From: Candidatus Saccharibacteria bacterium CG_4_10_14_0_2_um_filter_52_9
GTDB taxonomy: Bacteria > Actinomycetota > Acidimicrobiia > Acidimicrobiales > RAAP-2
DNA length: 50,317 nt
Reading direction: 5' to 3'
Assembly: GCA_903970515.1 (NCBI GenBank)
Contig: CAJCJA010000006.1
Span: 1-50,317, forward strand
Position numbers and translations under genes: made by a program. This document shows positions 8,709-17,662 of this stretch, piece by piece. Below the pieces are notes generated by a model, which was given only the letters and a program-made list of their open reading frames with translations, did no database searches and had not been told where the DNA came from. Position 1 is the stretch's first letter. Each line of letters begins with the position of its first letter.

Positions 8709-9149
8709 TTAGATCAGCCGGGCCGCATTGAACGTAATCTCGCCCAACACGATGCGACTTTGAATGTCGCGGGCGCCCAGTTCTCGTAACGTATCAATCA
8801 CCGTTTGGAGTTCATCGGTGCTGGCGTTCGCGGTCCACAACTGGTAGTCGAATTCTCCAGTCGTGTGAATCGCGCTCAATACTTGGGGGACCCCGTTGAG
8901 ATCGCGCTCGAACTGGCGACGGTCAACGGATTCTCGAAGTTTGATGTCGGTCAATGATTGCAACGAATGCCCCAAGGCGGCAAAGTCGAGCTGCGCGTGA
9001 TACCCCGCGATCACTCCGCTCTGGCGAAGTCGCCTGATACGGTCCGCCGTACTGTTGGGGCTTAGATGGACTTGCGTGGCCAGTTGCTGATAGCTCAGGC
9101 GACCGTCGTCGACGAGTGCTATTAATAGGGCGCGATCGATGTCATCCAT
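8709..9149 (-). CDS. Lrp/AsnC family transcriptional regulator
   Basis: 146 residues from the ATG at 9149, chosen because GGAGA lies six bases upstream. The N-terminal HTH (MDDIDRALLIALVDDGRLSY, then LATQVHLSPNSTADRIRRL) is followed by an AsnC-type ligand-binding (RAM) domain of about 80 residues. Family members bind amino acids and assemble as octamers on DNA. It diverges from a membrane-protein gene at 9275 across an AT-rich 125-bp region. By analogy with many Lrp/exporter pairs it may control that gene, perhaps in response to an amino acid; this is inference. Confidence 0.88.
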   Translation of the reverse strand: MDDIDRALLIALVDDGRLSYQQLATQVHLSPNSTADRIRRLRQSGVIAGYHAQLDFAALGHSLQSLTDIKLRESVDRRQFERDLNGVPQVLSAIHTTGEFDYQLWTANASTDELQTVIDTLRELGARDIQSRIVLGEITFNAARLI

Positions 9150-9155
9150 TGCCAA

Positions 9156-9274
9156 TCTCCTAACTGTATTTAGTTCGGCAATTGAGTAATAATACCTCTG
9201 AAAAATAGGTGAATAGTGTCTTCTTGACCGAATAACAGAGTCATTTGAGGTAAATTGACTCGTACTCTGGTTTC
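9156..9274. promoter_or_regulatory. Divergent Lrp / membrane-protein control region
   Basis: AT-rich 119-bp spacer between divergent genes. It contains an imperfect inverted pair, TTCGGCAA near 9173 and TTGACCGAA near 9224, plausible as Lrp-type sites. For the forward gene, TACTCT at 9263-9268 followed by six bases and ATG at 9275 fits a leaderless promoter. Exact operators cannot be fixed by eye. Confidence 0.4.
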
Positions 9275-10114
9275 ATGTTGTTCCTACTCCTTCGCATCAT
9301 CTGTGCCCCCCTCGCGGTCCTCATCGGGACGCTTGCTCAGCGCCGCTTCGGTCACGCCATTGGTGGGCTGGTCGTCGGGCTCCCTCTCGTCTATCTTCCC
9401 TTCCTCTGGCTCGTCAGCCTGCAGTACGGCGTCGTCTTCGCCCACACCATGACCGTGTCGCTGCTCATCGCCGCGAGCGCCGAAGTAGCGCTTCTGTGGA
9501 GCTTCGCCGCGATTGCCCGACGCTTCTCGACTTCAACGTCGCTCGTTAGTGCACTGGGCATCTTCGGTTGCATCGCCTCGGCAATCGAGGTGCTGCACCT
9601 GTCAATTGTCGTGGGGGCCGTTCTCGCACTCACCAGTTTCGCGGTCGCACTTCGTTGGTGGCCAGATGCGTCCGACGTGACGCTTCAGCAGGGTACGTCG
9701 CGCCTCACGCTACGACTCGTCGTCTCCACCGTGTTCACAGTGGCGTTGATCTCGCTCGCCGGACGACTGGGCGCCACGCTGTCGGGAGCCCTCGACGCGA
9801 TTCCGCTCACCAGTTTGATGATGGCGCTTTTCACGAATCATGAACATGGTGCAGGCGCATCGTCACAGTTCCTGCGTGGGGTCACCAAGGGATCATTCTC
9901 GTACGTTGCGTCGATGATCGTCCTCGCGGCGTTGCTGCGGCCCGGTCACGGGCTCGACGCCTTTGGCGCGTCGCTCGGCGCCGCGTTGCTGGTGCAACTG
10001 GCGATCCAGTCGTGGAGTTCGTTCCCGTCACTACGTCAACGACTTACAATGCTGAGTCGACCACCGCGACTCACCCGAGTGCACTATCGTCGCATGTACG
10101 ATTTCTTGTCGTAA
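9275..10114 (+). CDS. Multi-pass membrane protein with two similar halves, probable transporter
   Basis: 279 residues, about eight to nine predicted membrane helices, no signal peptide. Two segments resemble each other: RRFGHAIGGLVVGLPL near residue 23 and GRLGATLSGALDAIPLTS near residue 163. Both are a glycine-rich re-entrant-looking stretch ending in PL, which suggests an internal duplication like that of many secondary transporters. I do not recognise a named family. Its position opposite an Lrp/AsnC regulator is the usual arrangement for amino-acid exporters (LysE, BrnFE and others), so export of an amino acid or analogue is a working idea only. The ATG follows a leaderless-type -10 box. 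Confidence 0.7.
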   Translation: MLFLLLRIICAPLAVLIGTLAQRRFGHAIGGLVVGLPLVYLPFLWLVSLQYGVVFAHTMTVSLLIAASAEVALLWSFAAIARRFSTSTSLVSALGIFGCIASAIEVLHLSIVVGAVLALTSFAVALRWWPDASDVTLQQGTSRLTLRLVVSTVFTVALISLAGRLGATLSGALDAIPLTSLMMALFTNHEHGAGASSQFLRGVTKGSFSYVASMIVLAALLRPGHGLDAFGASLGAALLVQLAIQSWSSFPSLRQRLTMLSRPPRLTRVHYRRMYDFLS

Positions 10115-10152
10115 CGACAGTGCTTTCGTTGTGCGTGTGCAACCGCACTGCG

Positions 10153-10872
10153 TCAATGCTGAGGGCGTGCGCTGACGAGTTCGGCGAAACGACTCGTCAA
10201 CGACAATCGCAGCGGCGCCATCTGCTCGAGCGCCTTGGGCGCAGCGCTCAGGATATCCTTCGCGTCCAGACTCGCACGCTCGATATCACCCGCGAACGCC
10301 TCGACGAACGCCGCGACGGCGACGTCGTCCACCTCGAAATGGAACTGGAAGCCCCACGCGACTGGTCCGAGGCGAAAGCCCTGATTGGCGTAGTTCTCAT
10401 TCGAACTCAATCGCGACGCACCCGCGGGGAGTTCAAAGGTGTCGCCGTGCCAGTGCAGGACGAGTTGTTCGTCCTCCAAGCCCTCCAGCAATAGATCGTC
10501 GTGAGCGGACTCGTCAAGTCGCACCGGCGAAAAACCGATCTCCGGCCCTCGCTCGCCGGCGTAGACACGTGCTCCGGCGGCGCGGGCGAGCAGCTGCGCG
10601 CCGAGACACACGCCCAAGGTCGGCACGCACTCGTCGATCGCACTCGCGCAGAGATGCATCTCGTGGCGACGGGTGACGAATCCCACATCACTCGTGACCG
10701 ACATGGGACCTCCCATGACAACCAAACCGTCAAATTCGTGGAGGTCTGAAGGGAGTTGCTCTCCGAGGAACACGTGACGGACATCCACGTCGACGCCGGC
10801 GCCACGCAGCGCGGTGGCGATCGCGTAGGGGCCTTCAGGAGCGACGTGTTGAATGACGAGGCACCGTGCCAC
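10153..10872 (-). CDS. Class I glutamine amidotransferase (GMP synthase-like)
   Basis: 239 residues from a GTG at 10872 preceded by AGGAG with five-base spacing; the frame continues upstream but without an RBS. It is a stand-alone class I GATase domain: oxyanion strand GLVVMGGPMSV, nucleophile Cys89 in LGVCLGAQLL, and His178 and Glu180 in WGFQFHFEV. All triad residues are present. It lacks an ATP-pyrophosphatase partner domain, so it is not GMP synthase itself. Stand-alone relatives include gamma-glutamyl-polyamine or peptide hydrolases and amidotransferase subunits; the substrate is unknown. It is convergent with the membrane-protein gene and divergent from the dehydrogenase cassette. Confidence 0.85.
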   Translation of the reverse strand: MARCLVIQHVAPEGPYAIATALRGAGVDVDVRHVFLGEQLPSDLHEFDGLVVMGGPMSVTSDVGFVTRRHEMHLCASAIDECVPTLGVCLGAQLLARAAGARVYAGERGPEIGFSPVRLDESAHDDLLLEGLEDEQLVLHWHGDTFELPAGASRLSSNENYANQGFRLGPVAWGFQFHFEVDDVAVAAFVEAFAGDIERASLDAKDILSAAPKALEQMAPLRLSLTSRFAELVSARPQH

Positions 10873-10984
10873 AATTTCTCCTAACCCTGCGACTCGCACC
10901 ACAATGGTGGCGATGATTCGCGGAGCCGCTCGAATGATTCGGTCTGATCGATGGGCTCCCACGATAACGTGCGCTCAACCAAGG

Positions 10985-10990
10985 TACATT
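10985..10990 (+). promoter_or_regulatory. -10 box of leaderless dehydrogenase operon
   Basis: TACATT, then six bases, then the ATG at 10997. There is no Shine-Dalgarno. It would drive the dehydrogenase-dehydrogenase-aminotransferase cassette. Confidence 0.45.
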
Positions 10991-10996
10991 TGACCA

Positions 10997-11917
10997 ATGA
11001 GTTTGGTCCCGGCTGCGAGTCCTGCGACAACGCGCATTGGTTGGATCGGCACTGGCGTCATGGGACGCGCCATGTGCTCACACCTTCTCGAGGGCGGCTA
11101 CAAGGTCACGGTGTCGACTCGATCCGCGCCGAAAGCGGCGCCGCTGCTCGAAGCAGGCGCGCTGTGGGCAGCGACCCCCGCCGACGTCGCCTCAACGAGT
11201 GACATCGTTTTCACCATGGTCGGGTATCCCGCGGACGTTCGAGAAGTCACCATGGGTGATCACGGCATATTCGCTGGCGCGCACGACGACGTGGTCGTCG
11301 TGGACATGTCGACGAGTGAACCCGCGCTCGCGCTCGAAATCGGCGCCGCGGCGCAGCGGCGACACCTCCAGGCCCTCGACGCGCCGGTGACGGGCGGGGA
11401 CGTCGGGGCGAAGAACGCGGCGCTCTCGATCATGGTGGGTGGTCCACTCGACACCTTCGAGGCGGTCCTGCCGTGCTTGTCGTTGATGGGATCGACCGTC
11501 GTGCGCCACGGCGGACACGGATCCGGGCAGCACGCGAAGATGACCAACCAGATCCTTATCGCCAACAACATGGTCGGGGTGTGCGAAGGGTTGTTATACG
11601 CGTATCGCGCGAGTCTCGACCTCGAAAAGGTGCTCAGTTCAGTTGCGAGCGGAGGAGGCGGAAGTTGGTCGCTCGCCAACTTGGCCCCAAGAATGATGGC
11701 GGGCAACATGGATCCCGGTTTCTTCGTCAACCACTTCGTCAAGGACATGGGCATTGCCCTCGACGAGGCACGTCGCATGCACCTGGCGTTGCCAGGTCTC
11801 GCCCTCGCCAATCAGCTCTACGTCGCCCTGCAGGCCCAGGGTGGAGGACTCCTTGGCACCCAGGCGCTGGTGCGCGCGCTGGCGTCATTGTCCAACATCG
11901 ATTGGGACGATCGATGA
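10997..11917 (+). CDS. NAD(P)-dependent beta-hydroxyacid dehydrogenase (3-hydroxyisobutyrate dehydrogenase family)
   Basis: 306 residues. The Rossmann fingerprint is GWIGTGVMG at 15-23. The substrate loop is [16 protein letters not shown] (128-143), close to the family DAPVSGG consensus, and the catalytic lysine is K181 in HAKMTNQ. The all-helical C-terminal domain is complete. Family members reduce or oxidise 3-hydroxyisobutyrate, tartronate semialdehyde, 3-hydroxypropionate or related semialdehydes; the exact substrate cannot be read. The stop overlaps the next gene's start in an ATGA, so translation is coupled. The co-encoded aminotransferase could make or use the semialdehyde. Confidence 0.88.
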   Translation: MSLVPAASPATTRIGWIGTGVMGRAMCSHLLEGGYKVTVSTRSAPKAAPLLEAGALWAATPADVASTSDIVFTMVGYPADVREVTMGDHGIFAGAHDDVVVVDMSTSEPALALEIGAAAQRRHLQALDAPVTGGDVGAKNAALSIMVGGPLDTFEAVLPCLSLMGSTVVRHGGHGSGQHAKMTNQILIANNMVGVCEGLLYAYRASLDLEKVLSSVASGGGGSWSLANLAPRMMAGNMDPGFFVNHFVKDMGIALDEARRMHLALPGLALANQLYVALQAQGGGLLGTQALVRALASLSNIDWDDR

Positions 11918-12837
11918 GCGCAACACTCACGCTCAGCGTGCCCGACGTGTTCTTGCGCGACGCCCTAGGTCCACAGCCACCCGGCGTCGAGGTGCTGATC
12001 TGGGACATGAAGGGTCCGGCTCCGGCGCCTGAGATCGACATGGTGGTCGTGCCCTACATGGTGGGCACGGGGGTCCTCGCTCAACTCGCCACCGTCAAGA
12101 CCCGTCTCGTCCAGAGCCTGCTCAACGGTTATGACGGCGTCGCCCAGGTGTTGCCACCCGGGCACCGGTACGCGAACGCAAAATCAGTGCACGAGACCTC
12201 GACGGCGGAGTTGACATTGGCGCTCATCCTCGCCCTACAACGAGGCATCCCCGACTACGTGCGCGCGTCGCTCGAAGGGAAATGGCGACGCGACTGGCAC
12301 GAGAGTCTGGCGGATCGACGTGTCCTGCTCATTGGCTACGGCGGCGTCGGCAGGGCGATTGAGGAGCGTCTTTTGGCGTTCGAGACCAACGTGATACGTC
12401 TCGCTTCACACGCGCGCACTGATCAGCGCGGAGAGATCTTTGCCATGGATTCTCTCTTCGATCACCTCGGCGAGGCGGACATCGTCGTCGTCATCGTGCC
12501 ACTCGATGAATCGACCACGCACCTCGTCAACGACGATTTCCTCAGCGCGATGCACGACGGCGCGATGCTCGTCAACGTCGCGCGCGGCCAAGTCGCCGAC
12601 ACCGCCGCGTTGCTCAAGCACGCCTCGTCAGGTCGACTTCGACTGGCGTTGGACGTGACGGACCCCGAGCCGCTACCGGACGGACACCCGTTGTTCGCAC
12701 TTCCCAACGTGCTCATCTCGCCCCACGTCGGAGGCGCGTCGTCGGCGGCGTTGCCACGAATGGCGCGACTCGTGAATCGACAGATCGGACTTCTCCTGGA
12801 TGGCGCGACGCCCGACAACGTCGTGCTGCAAAGCTAG
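11914..12837 (+). CDS. D-isomer-specific 2-hydroxyacid dehydrogenase
   Basis: 307 residues from the ATG at 11914, which overlaps the previous stop by four bases. The frame stays open far upstream, but that part is out-of-frame shadow of the preceding gene. The NAD-binding motif is GYGGVG at 141-146. The catalytic set is present: Arg224 in NVARGQV, Glu252 in DVTDPEPLP and His271 in ISPHVGG. The catalytic domain's first part is shorter than in many homologues but complete. It likely reduces a 2-ketoacid such as glyoxylate or hydroxypyruvate. It follows a beta-hydroxyacid dehydrogenase and precedes an aminotransferase, which suggests a small amino-acid or glycerate-type catabolic pathway. Confidence 0.88.
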   Translation: MSATLTLSVPDVFLRDALGPQPPGVEVLIWDMKGPAPAPEIDMVVVPYMVGTGVLAQLATVKTRLVQSLLNGYDGVAQVLPPGHRYANAKSVHETSTAELTLALILALQRGIPDYVRASLEGKWRRDWHESLADRRVLLIGYGGVGRAIEERLLAFETNVIRLASHARTDQRGEIFAMDSLFDHLGEADIVVVIVPLDESTTHLVNDDFLSAMHDGAMLVNVARGQVADTAALLKHASSGRLRLALDVTDPEPLPDGHPLFALPNVLISPHVGGASSAALPRMARLVNRQIGLLLDGATPDNVVLQS

Positions 12838-12913
12838 GACCGATGCGTCGACACACACCCACGCCAGTGCCCTTGCACAACGGCGTTATTGACCACCGAA
12901 AGGACCCCCTGAC

Positions 12914-14251
12914 ATGAAAGACCGTTCGACGATGACCCCACAGCAACGAGAGGTTGCGTCCGTATTTCACTCATGGTCGGCGCAGTCGACGCTCAATCCC
13001 CTGATGGTGAAGAGTGCCCACGGGGTCTACGTCACCGACGAGAACGACACGACGTACATGGACTTCTCCTCACAGCTCGTCAACACCAACATTGGCCACC
13101 AGCACCCCTCAGTCGTGCGCGCGATCCAAGAGCAAGCGGCGCTTCTGTGCACGATCGCGCCCCAACACGGCAACGAGCAGCGCTACCGAGCGGCCGAGCT
13201 CATTATCGATCACTCCTTTGAGGGCGCGACCAAGGTGTTCTTCACCAACGGCGGCACCGAGGCCGTCGAGCACGCGGTGCGCATGGCGCGCCTGCACACG
13301 GGACGTCCCAAGGTGCTCGCCGCGTATCGCAGTTATCACGGCGCGACCGCGACGTCGATCAATCTCACCGGCGATCCCCGTCGCTGGCCCAACGACAATG
13401 GCGCCTCGGGCGTCGTGCACTTCTTTGGACCTTTCCTCTATCGCTCGGCCTACAACGCGACGAGTGAACAAGAGGAGTGCGAGCGCGCGATCGCAAACTT
13501 GGAGAACATCATCACCTTCGAGGGGCCCAACGCGTTCGCCGCCATCATCCTCGAGACCGTGCCTGGCACGGCCGGCATCATGGTGCCGCCGCCTGGGTAC
13601 CTGGCGGGCGTACGCGCCTTGTGCGACAAGTACGGCATTATCTACATCGCCGACGAGGTGATGTGCGGCTTCGGACGCACCGGCTCGTGGTTCGCGTACC
13701 AGAACTTCGGCGTCGCCCCCGACCTCGTCGCCTTCGCGAAGGGCGTCAACTCTGGCTACGTGCCCTTGGGGGGGGTCGTGATCAACGAGGCGGTGGCGGC
13801 GACGTTCAACGACCGGGTCTATCCCGGTGGACTGACCTATTCGGGACACCCCCTCGCGTGCGCCGCGGCGGTCGCGTCGATCAACGCCATGCAGAACGAG
13901 CACATCGTCGAGAACGCGCGGCGAATCGGCGAAGAGGTGTTACGGCCCGCGCTGGGCGAACTCGCTCAAAAGCACCAGGTGATCGGTGACGTGCGCGGTC
14001 TCGGCGTCTTCTTCGCCCTCGATCTCGTGACGAATCGTTCGACCCGAGAGCCACTCGCCCCCTACGGCGCGAGTTCGACCGCGATGAACGAACTGGTCGG
14101 CGCGTGCCGCGACGAGGGATTGCTCATCTTTAACAACTTCAATCGACTCCACGTCGTGCCCCCGTGCAACGTGACCGACGATGAAGCACGCGAGGGTCTC
14201 GCGCGACTGGACCGCGCGCTCAAGGTCGCCGACCAGTACTACGTGGGTTGA
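12914..14251 (+). CDS. Class III (omega-type) aminotransferase
   Basis: 445 residues; the ATG follows GAAAGGA. PLP-binding landmarks are TNGGTEAVEHAVRMAR (phosphate loop), D247 in IADEVMCGFGRTG, and the Schiff-base lysine K276 in VAFAKGVNSGYVPLGG. The length and motifs fit class III enzymes that move an amino group from a non-alpha carbon (beta-alanine, GABA, taurine) or from related amines to pyruvate or 2-oxoglutarate. The two upstream dehydrogenases could handle the semialdehyde and hydroxyacid products, so a beta-alanine, aminoisobutyrate or taurine type route is a reasonable inference. It ends nine bases from the convergent stop of the secreted-protein gene. Confidence 0.88.
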   Translation: MKDRSTMTPQQREVASVFHSWSAQSTLNPLMVKSAHGVYVTDENDTTYMDFSSQLVNTNIGHQHPSVVRAIQEQAALLCTIAPQHGNEQRYRAAELIIDHSFEGATKVFFTNGGTEAVEHAVRMARLHTGRPKVLAAYRSYHGATATSINLTGDPRRWPNDNGASGVVHFFGPFLYRSAYNATSEQEECERAIANLENIITFEGPNAFAAIILETVPGTAGIMVPPPGYLAGVRALCDKYGIIYIADEVMCGFGRTGSWFAYQNFGVAPDLVAFAKGVNSGYVPLGGVVINEAVAATFNDRVYPGGLTYSGHPLACAAAVASINAMQNEHIVENARRIGEEVLRPALGELAQKHQVIGDVRGLGVFFALDLVTNRSTREPLAPYGASSTAMNELVGACRDEGLLIFNNFNRLHVVPPCNVTDDEAREGLARLDRALKVADQYYVG

Positions 14252-14260
14252 AACTACGCG

Positions 14261-16132
14261 CTAGGAATGTTGGTTGTACTTGACCTGAGTGACCGTGCCG
14301 TCGGGCATGGTGATCGTGAAGGTGAAGACGCCGTTACGCGAACGCGCATCGACGCGCACGCGCACGTCAAGGACCGTGCCGGTGTCCGAGAGCACCAGCG
14401 CCGTCGTGCCTTCGTGGCTCGTGACGCTGGGTCGACCGGAGAACCCCGTGCCGATGATCTGTAGCACGACGGTGCGACCGGCGACGGCGTGACCCACGAC
14501 ATATTGGGCGTCGGGGCCCACGATCACCGGCGCGACATTGGTCGCACTGACGCTCAGCGTGAAGATGAACATGCCAACGTCACCGTAGGGATCAGACGTC
14601 GTACCCTTGACCCGGTACGTGCCCGCGCTGAGCGTGCCCATTGTGCTTACGAGTCCGCTGGAGGACACCGTGAGCGACGGCGTGCCGCTCGTTTGCACGT
14701 ACGTGACGGTGCCGTCGTTGTGACTCACGCTGAGTTGCTGGCTGAACGTCGATGAGTTGGTGCTGGTCACCGAAGCGGTCGTGGGGGTGTTCTGGGTGAT
14801 CGCCCCCACGACGACGCTGAAGCTGAAGACCCCCACGTCACCACTCGTGTCGCTCGTCGTGCCCGACGCCACGTAGGTGCCGGCCGCCAATTCCCCGCTC
14901 GTCGTGACGAGTCCGGTGCTCGACACCGAGAGGGATGGCGCGCCGCTCGTCTGGATGAACGTGGTCGTACCGAAGTTGCCGCTCAGTACGAGCTGTTCGC
15001 TGTAGCCCGGTGTCTGGGTCGTCTTCAATGTCGCCGACACTGGTGCCACCTGGACAATGGTGCCCACGTTCAAGATGAAACTGAAGAGGCCCACGTCGCC
15101 GTTCGCGTCGCTGGTCGATCCAGTTGCAGTGTACGTGCCCGCGGGCAGCGCCCCACTCGTGGTGACGAGTCCGGTACTCGAGATGAGCAGGTCGGGTGAT
15201 CCCGTCGCCTGCACCCACGTGACAGCACTCGCCGCACCGCTCACGACCAATTGCTCGCTGTAGCCCGTGGTCGCCGCGACGCTGATCGAGGTGGCGCCCG
15301 GCGTACTCACGAGACCGCAGATATAGTCACCGTCGAGACCCTGTGACGGATACTGGATCATCGCCACGCGCCCGCCGGTGAAGGAAGGATTCGCACACGC
15401 GGCTTCGGCGGCCGCCAACGTGGCATAACCCGGCACCCACACGGGGATGCTCGAGAACGCCGACGGTGGCGTGCCGGTGATCGTGCGCCATTGCTGGGAC
15501 GTCGAATAGATCCCGATGTTGGTGACGTTGACGCTCTTCAAGTACGCGATCGCTCCGAGCAACATCGACTGGTCGATCAACTGCGACGCGGTACTCGGGC
15601 CGTAGTTGGCCTCGATCGATTCCCACATGTTGCCCGTCTCCACGTCGAGCCACCACTTGGCGCCCGTCGCCGCGGCACTCGGCGAGGAGGCACCGTCCTG
15701 GCTCTCCGCGCTCAATGCGTTACTGAAGGAGAGTTGCGCGGCGGACCATCCCCAGTCGTAGGAACACGCCGGCGAGTTCGCACCCGTGCAGACTTCAGGC
15801 GTCGATTGATTGGTGGGCCAGATCGACGAATCGGCGGGTCCGGGGCTTCCGGTGTTCATGTAGAACGAGGGTGCGCCACTGGTCGTCGTTTTCGCCCAGG
15901 CGAGTTCGCTCGCGAGACAGGGGTTCGTCGAGAACGGATGTCCGTCGTTGACACCCACCACACCAAAACCCGCCGTCGGTAGCGCTCGTCCACACTGGGG
16001 ATAACTCACGTCGAAGCCCGTCGACGCCGTCGTTGTCTGGGCGGAGGCGAACGAGACGACCGCGACTTGGCCGCTCAGTAACAACGACAGGCCGAGCAAG
16101 GCTTTCAGGAGGAGGTTTCGCACGCCCTCCAA
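14261..16132 (-). CDS. Secreted GH25/DUF1906-like protein with three Ig-like repeats
   Basis: 623 residues. The N-terminus is a signal peptide (basic start, hydrophobic 8-30, cleavage near AQT at 31-33). Residues 38-273 resemble the DUF1906/GH25 lysozyme-like TIM barrel: FDVSYPQC with D41, and WWLDVETGN with D163 and E165, the acidic pair expected at the active site. Next come three tandem repeats of about 85-90 residues (about 280-540), each with GYSEQL/TFSQQL and SSTGLVTTSG..AGTY; they are probably Ig/cadherin-like. The last 80 residues (GPDAQYVVGHAV..IIGTGFSG) look IPT/TIG-like. It is likely exported to the cell surface to cut or bind peptidoglycan. No transmembrane anchor or sortase motif is seen at the C-terminus. 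Confidence 0.75.
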   Translation of the reverse strand: MEGVRNLLLKALLGLSLLLSGQVAVVSFASAQTTTASTGFDVSYPQCGRALPTAGFGVVGVNDGHPFSTNPCLASELAWAKTTTSGAPSFYMNTGSPGPADSSIWPTNQSTPEVCTGANSPACSYDWGWSAAQLSFSNALSAESQDGASSPSAAATGAKWWLDVETGNMWESIEANYGPSTASQLIDQSMLLGAIAYLKSVNVTNIGIYSTSQQWRTITGTPPSAFSSIPVWVPGYATLAAAEAACANPSFTGGRVAMIQYPSQGLDGDYICGLVSTPGATSISVAATTGYSEQLVVSGAASAVTWVQATGSPDLLISSTGLVTTSGALPAGTYTATGSTSDANGDVGLFSFILNVGTIVQVAPVSATLKTTQTPGYSEQLVLSGNFGTTTFIQTSGAPSLSVSSTGLVTTSGELAAGTYVASGTTSDTSGDVGVFSFSVVVGAITQNTPTTASVTSTNSSTFSQQLSVSHNDGTVTYVQTSGTPSLTVSSSGLVSTMGTLSAGTYRVKGTTSDPYGDVGMFIFTLSVSATNVAPVIVGPDAQYVVGHAVAGRTVVLQIIGTGFSGRPSVTSHEGTTALVLSDTGTVLDVRVRVDARSRNGVFTFTITMPDGTVTQVKYNQHS

Positions 16133-16259
16133 GCCTAAGGTGTGCCCTCAGCGCACCACGCCTCGACGACTTGAGAAAACCCGGAGAATGTGGGCGTCCG
16201 GCGATGTCACGAGAATGTCACATCAGGACGTCACGTCAGAACGTCTCGAGTGTCTCGCG

Positions 16260-16883
16260 TTACGCGTTCGCCCCCAGATGGCTCGGCGGACGCACGATGC
16301 GCATGATGAAGTCACGATTCTCCTTGGGCGTCAGATTGAGCACCGTCGAACCCGCGGTGATGACTTGTCCAACGGACGATGACCAGAAGACCGACACGAG
16401 CGCCTTGGGATCGATGTCCTCGTCGATCCAACCAAGTCGCTGCGCGTCTTGGACGACACTGATCCATCGCTCGAATTGAATATCGAGCAATTCACAAAAA
16501 TGGCTCTGCGAAAATGGATCACCCCAAATGTCGTGTAAGAGCTCAAAGATTCCCCAGCGATTACCTACTTGTCCCGACGAGAACGACAATTCCAAATTCT
16601 CCTGAACCGCCTTCACGAATCCGTCGTGGTCCTCGTTCACGAGCGCATCTTCCACGCGCAGTTGCACCAGGTGATGGGACTTGACGAGCGTGAAGTAGTT
16701 CGCCAATTGCGCCTCACCAACGAGCTGCGTCGTCGAGTCAAAGAAGTACTCGACGGTCGTGACTTGCACCGAGGCTCGTTTCGCTACCTCGTCGAAGGAG
16801 AAGTCCCGACTTCCCTTTTCTCGAAGTATCGCCGAAGCACACGAAAGAATGTTGCTTCGAGTGAATGAATCTCGCGTCTCCAT
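16260..16883 (-). CDS. TetR family transcriptional regulator
   Basis: 207 residues from the ATG at 16883, chosen for AAAGGAG five bases upstream; an earlier in-frame start has no RBS. The N-terminal 50 residues form a TetR HTH: ILSCASAILREKG, then FSFDEVAKRASVQVTTVEYFF. The C-terminal helical domain is divergent, as is usual, so the ligand is unknown. Neighbouring genes on the same strand are separated by more than 120 bp, so no target is obvious; autoregulation is likely. Confidence 0.85.
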   Translation of the reverse strand: METRDSFTRSNILSCASAILREKGSRDFSFDEVAKRASVQVTTVEYFFDSTTQLVGEAQLANYFTLVKSHHLVQLRVEDALVNEDHDGFVKAVQENLELSFSSGQVGNRWGIFELLHDIWGDPFSQSHFCELLDIQFERWISVVQDAQRLGWIDEDIDPKALVSVFWSSSVGQVITAGSTVLNLTPKENRDFIMRIVRPPSHLGANA

Positions 16884-17065
16884 AGGACTCCTTTGCGACC
16901 CTTGCTCGTCGCACATATGTTGGCCTCGAACCTAGCCACTTGATCAGGGATGTTCAATCGAAAATGTAGTTCCCTTTTGAGCTTGACAGAATTTTCGAGG
17001 ACGCCAACACCACCCGATGCCGGTCAGGTGAGTTTCCCTTTTAGTGCAAAAATAGGTTGACGGCG

Positions 17066-17662
17066 TTACTCGAACGCCGACGAGATCGGCAGGACACGAT
17101 TCAAGGCGTTGAGTGTCGCCATCGCCGCGGAGGTGACGTCGTTGTCCGCCAGGGCAATGCCATGCAAATCGGGCTCGTTGGAGAGTGCTCGAAACGTCGC
17201 AACGACCGGCCACCCTCGAGGCGTCGCGATGTTCACGACCGAGACCAGGTAGAAAGGAACCTCGATGCCGAGGTCACGCAAGGCCGCGAGCGTCGCCTCC
17301 GCGCCACCAATGAGTTGACCACTTTTCGCGTGCCCGTGACCGATGCGTCCCGCAAAGTTGAGTTCGACTTCGGTGGCGCCCGTTTCGGGCTCAAAGGACG
17401 TCGCCACGAGATTCACTCGGATCGCCTTTAGTTCCTTGGGTTGGAGCACGGTGGTGGCGTCGTCGACGACGACCGAACCATCGGCCGAGTAAAGGCTCAC
17501 GATCTGCTTCGCCATGACGCGAATGTTCGAAGGATCCTGGCCGTTGGTAATGAGGGTCACGACGTCGACGTCGCCGCTGTCGAGGTGGCGAATCTCGACG
17601 TTGAGTACGCCGGGCAGCGAGCGCAGTTCGAGTTCTAGGTCCTCGTCGGTCGATGACATCAT
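17066..17662 (-). CDS. Conserved-looking hypothetical protein coupled to diguanylate cyclase
   Basis: 198 residues. The start overlaps the stop of the GGDEF gene (TAATG), so translation is coupled. No membrane segment or signal is visible. The N-terminal 70 residues look like an alpha/beta small-molecule or protein-binding unit (LELELRSLPGVLNVEIRHLD). The C-terminal half has two similar helices, GGAEATLAALRDLG and SAAMATLNALNRVL, separated by strands. This layout is reminiscent of the LeuA-dimer-like fold seen in several unannotated actinobacterial proteins; that is weak inference. As the last gene of the cyclic-di-GMP operon it may be an effector or regulator of signalling. Confidence 0.65.
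   Translation of the reverse strand: MMSSTDEDLELELRSLPGVLNVEIRHLDSGDVDVVTLITNGQDPSNIRVMAKQIVSLYSADGSVVVDDATTVLQPKELKAIRVNLVATSFEPETGATEVELNFAGRIGHGHAKSGQLIGGAEATLAALRDLGIEVPFYLVSVVNIATPRGWPVVATFRALSNEPDLHGIALADNDVTSAAMATLNALNRVLPISSAFE

Noticed and set aside
11473-11913. N-terminal extension of the 2-hydroxyacid dehydrogenase
   Set aside because: The extension is out-of-frame reading of the upstream dehydrogenase; the ATGA overlap at 11914 gives a natural start.
13109-13903. 264-codon minus frame
   Set aside because: It is antisense to the class III aminotransferase and has shadow composition.
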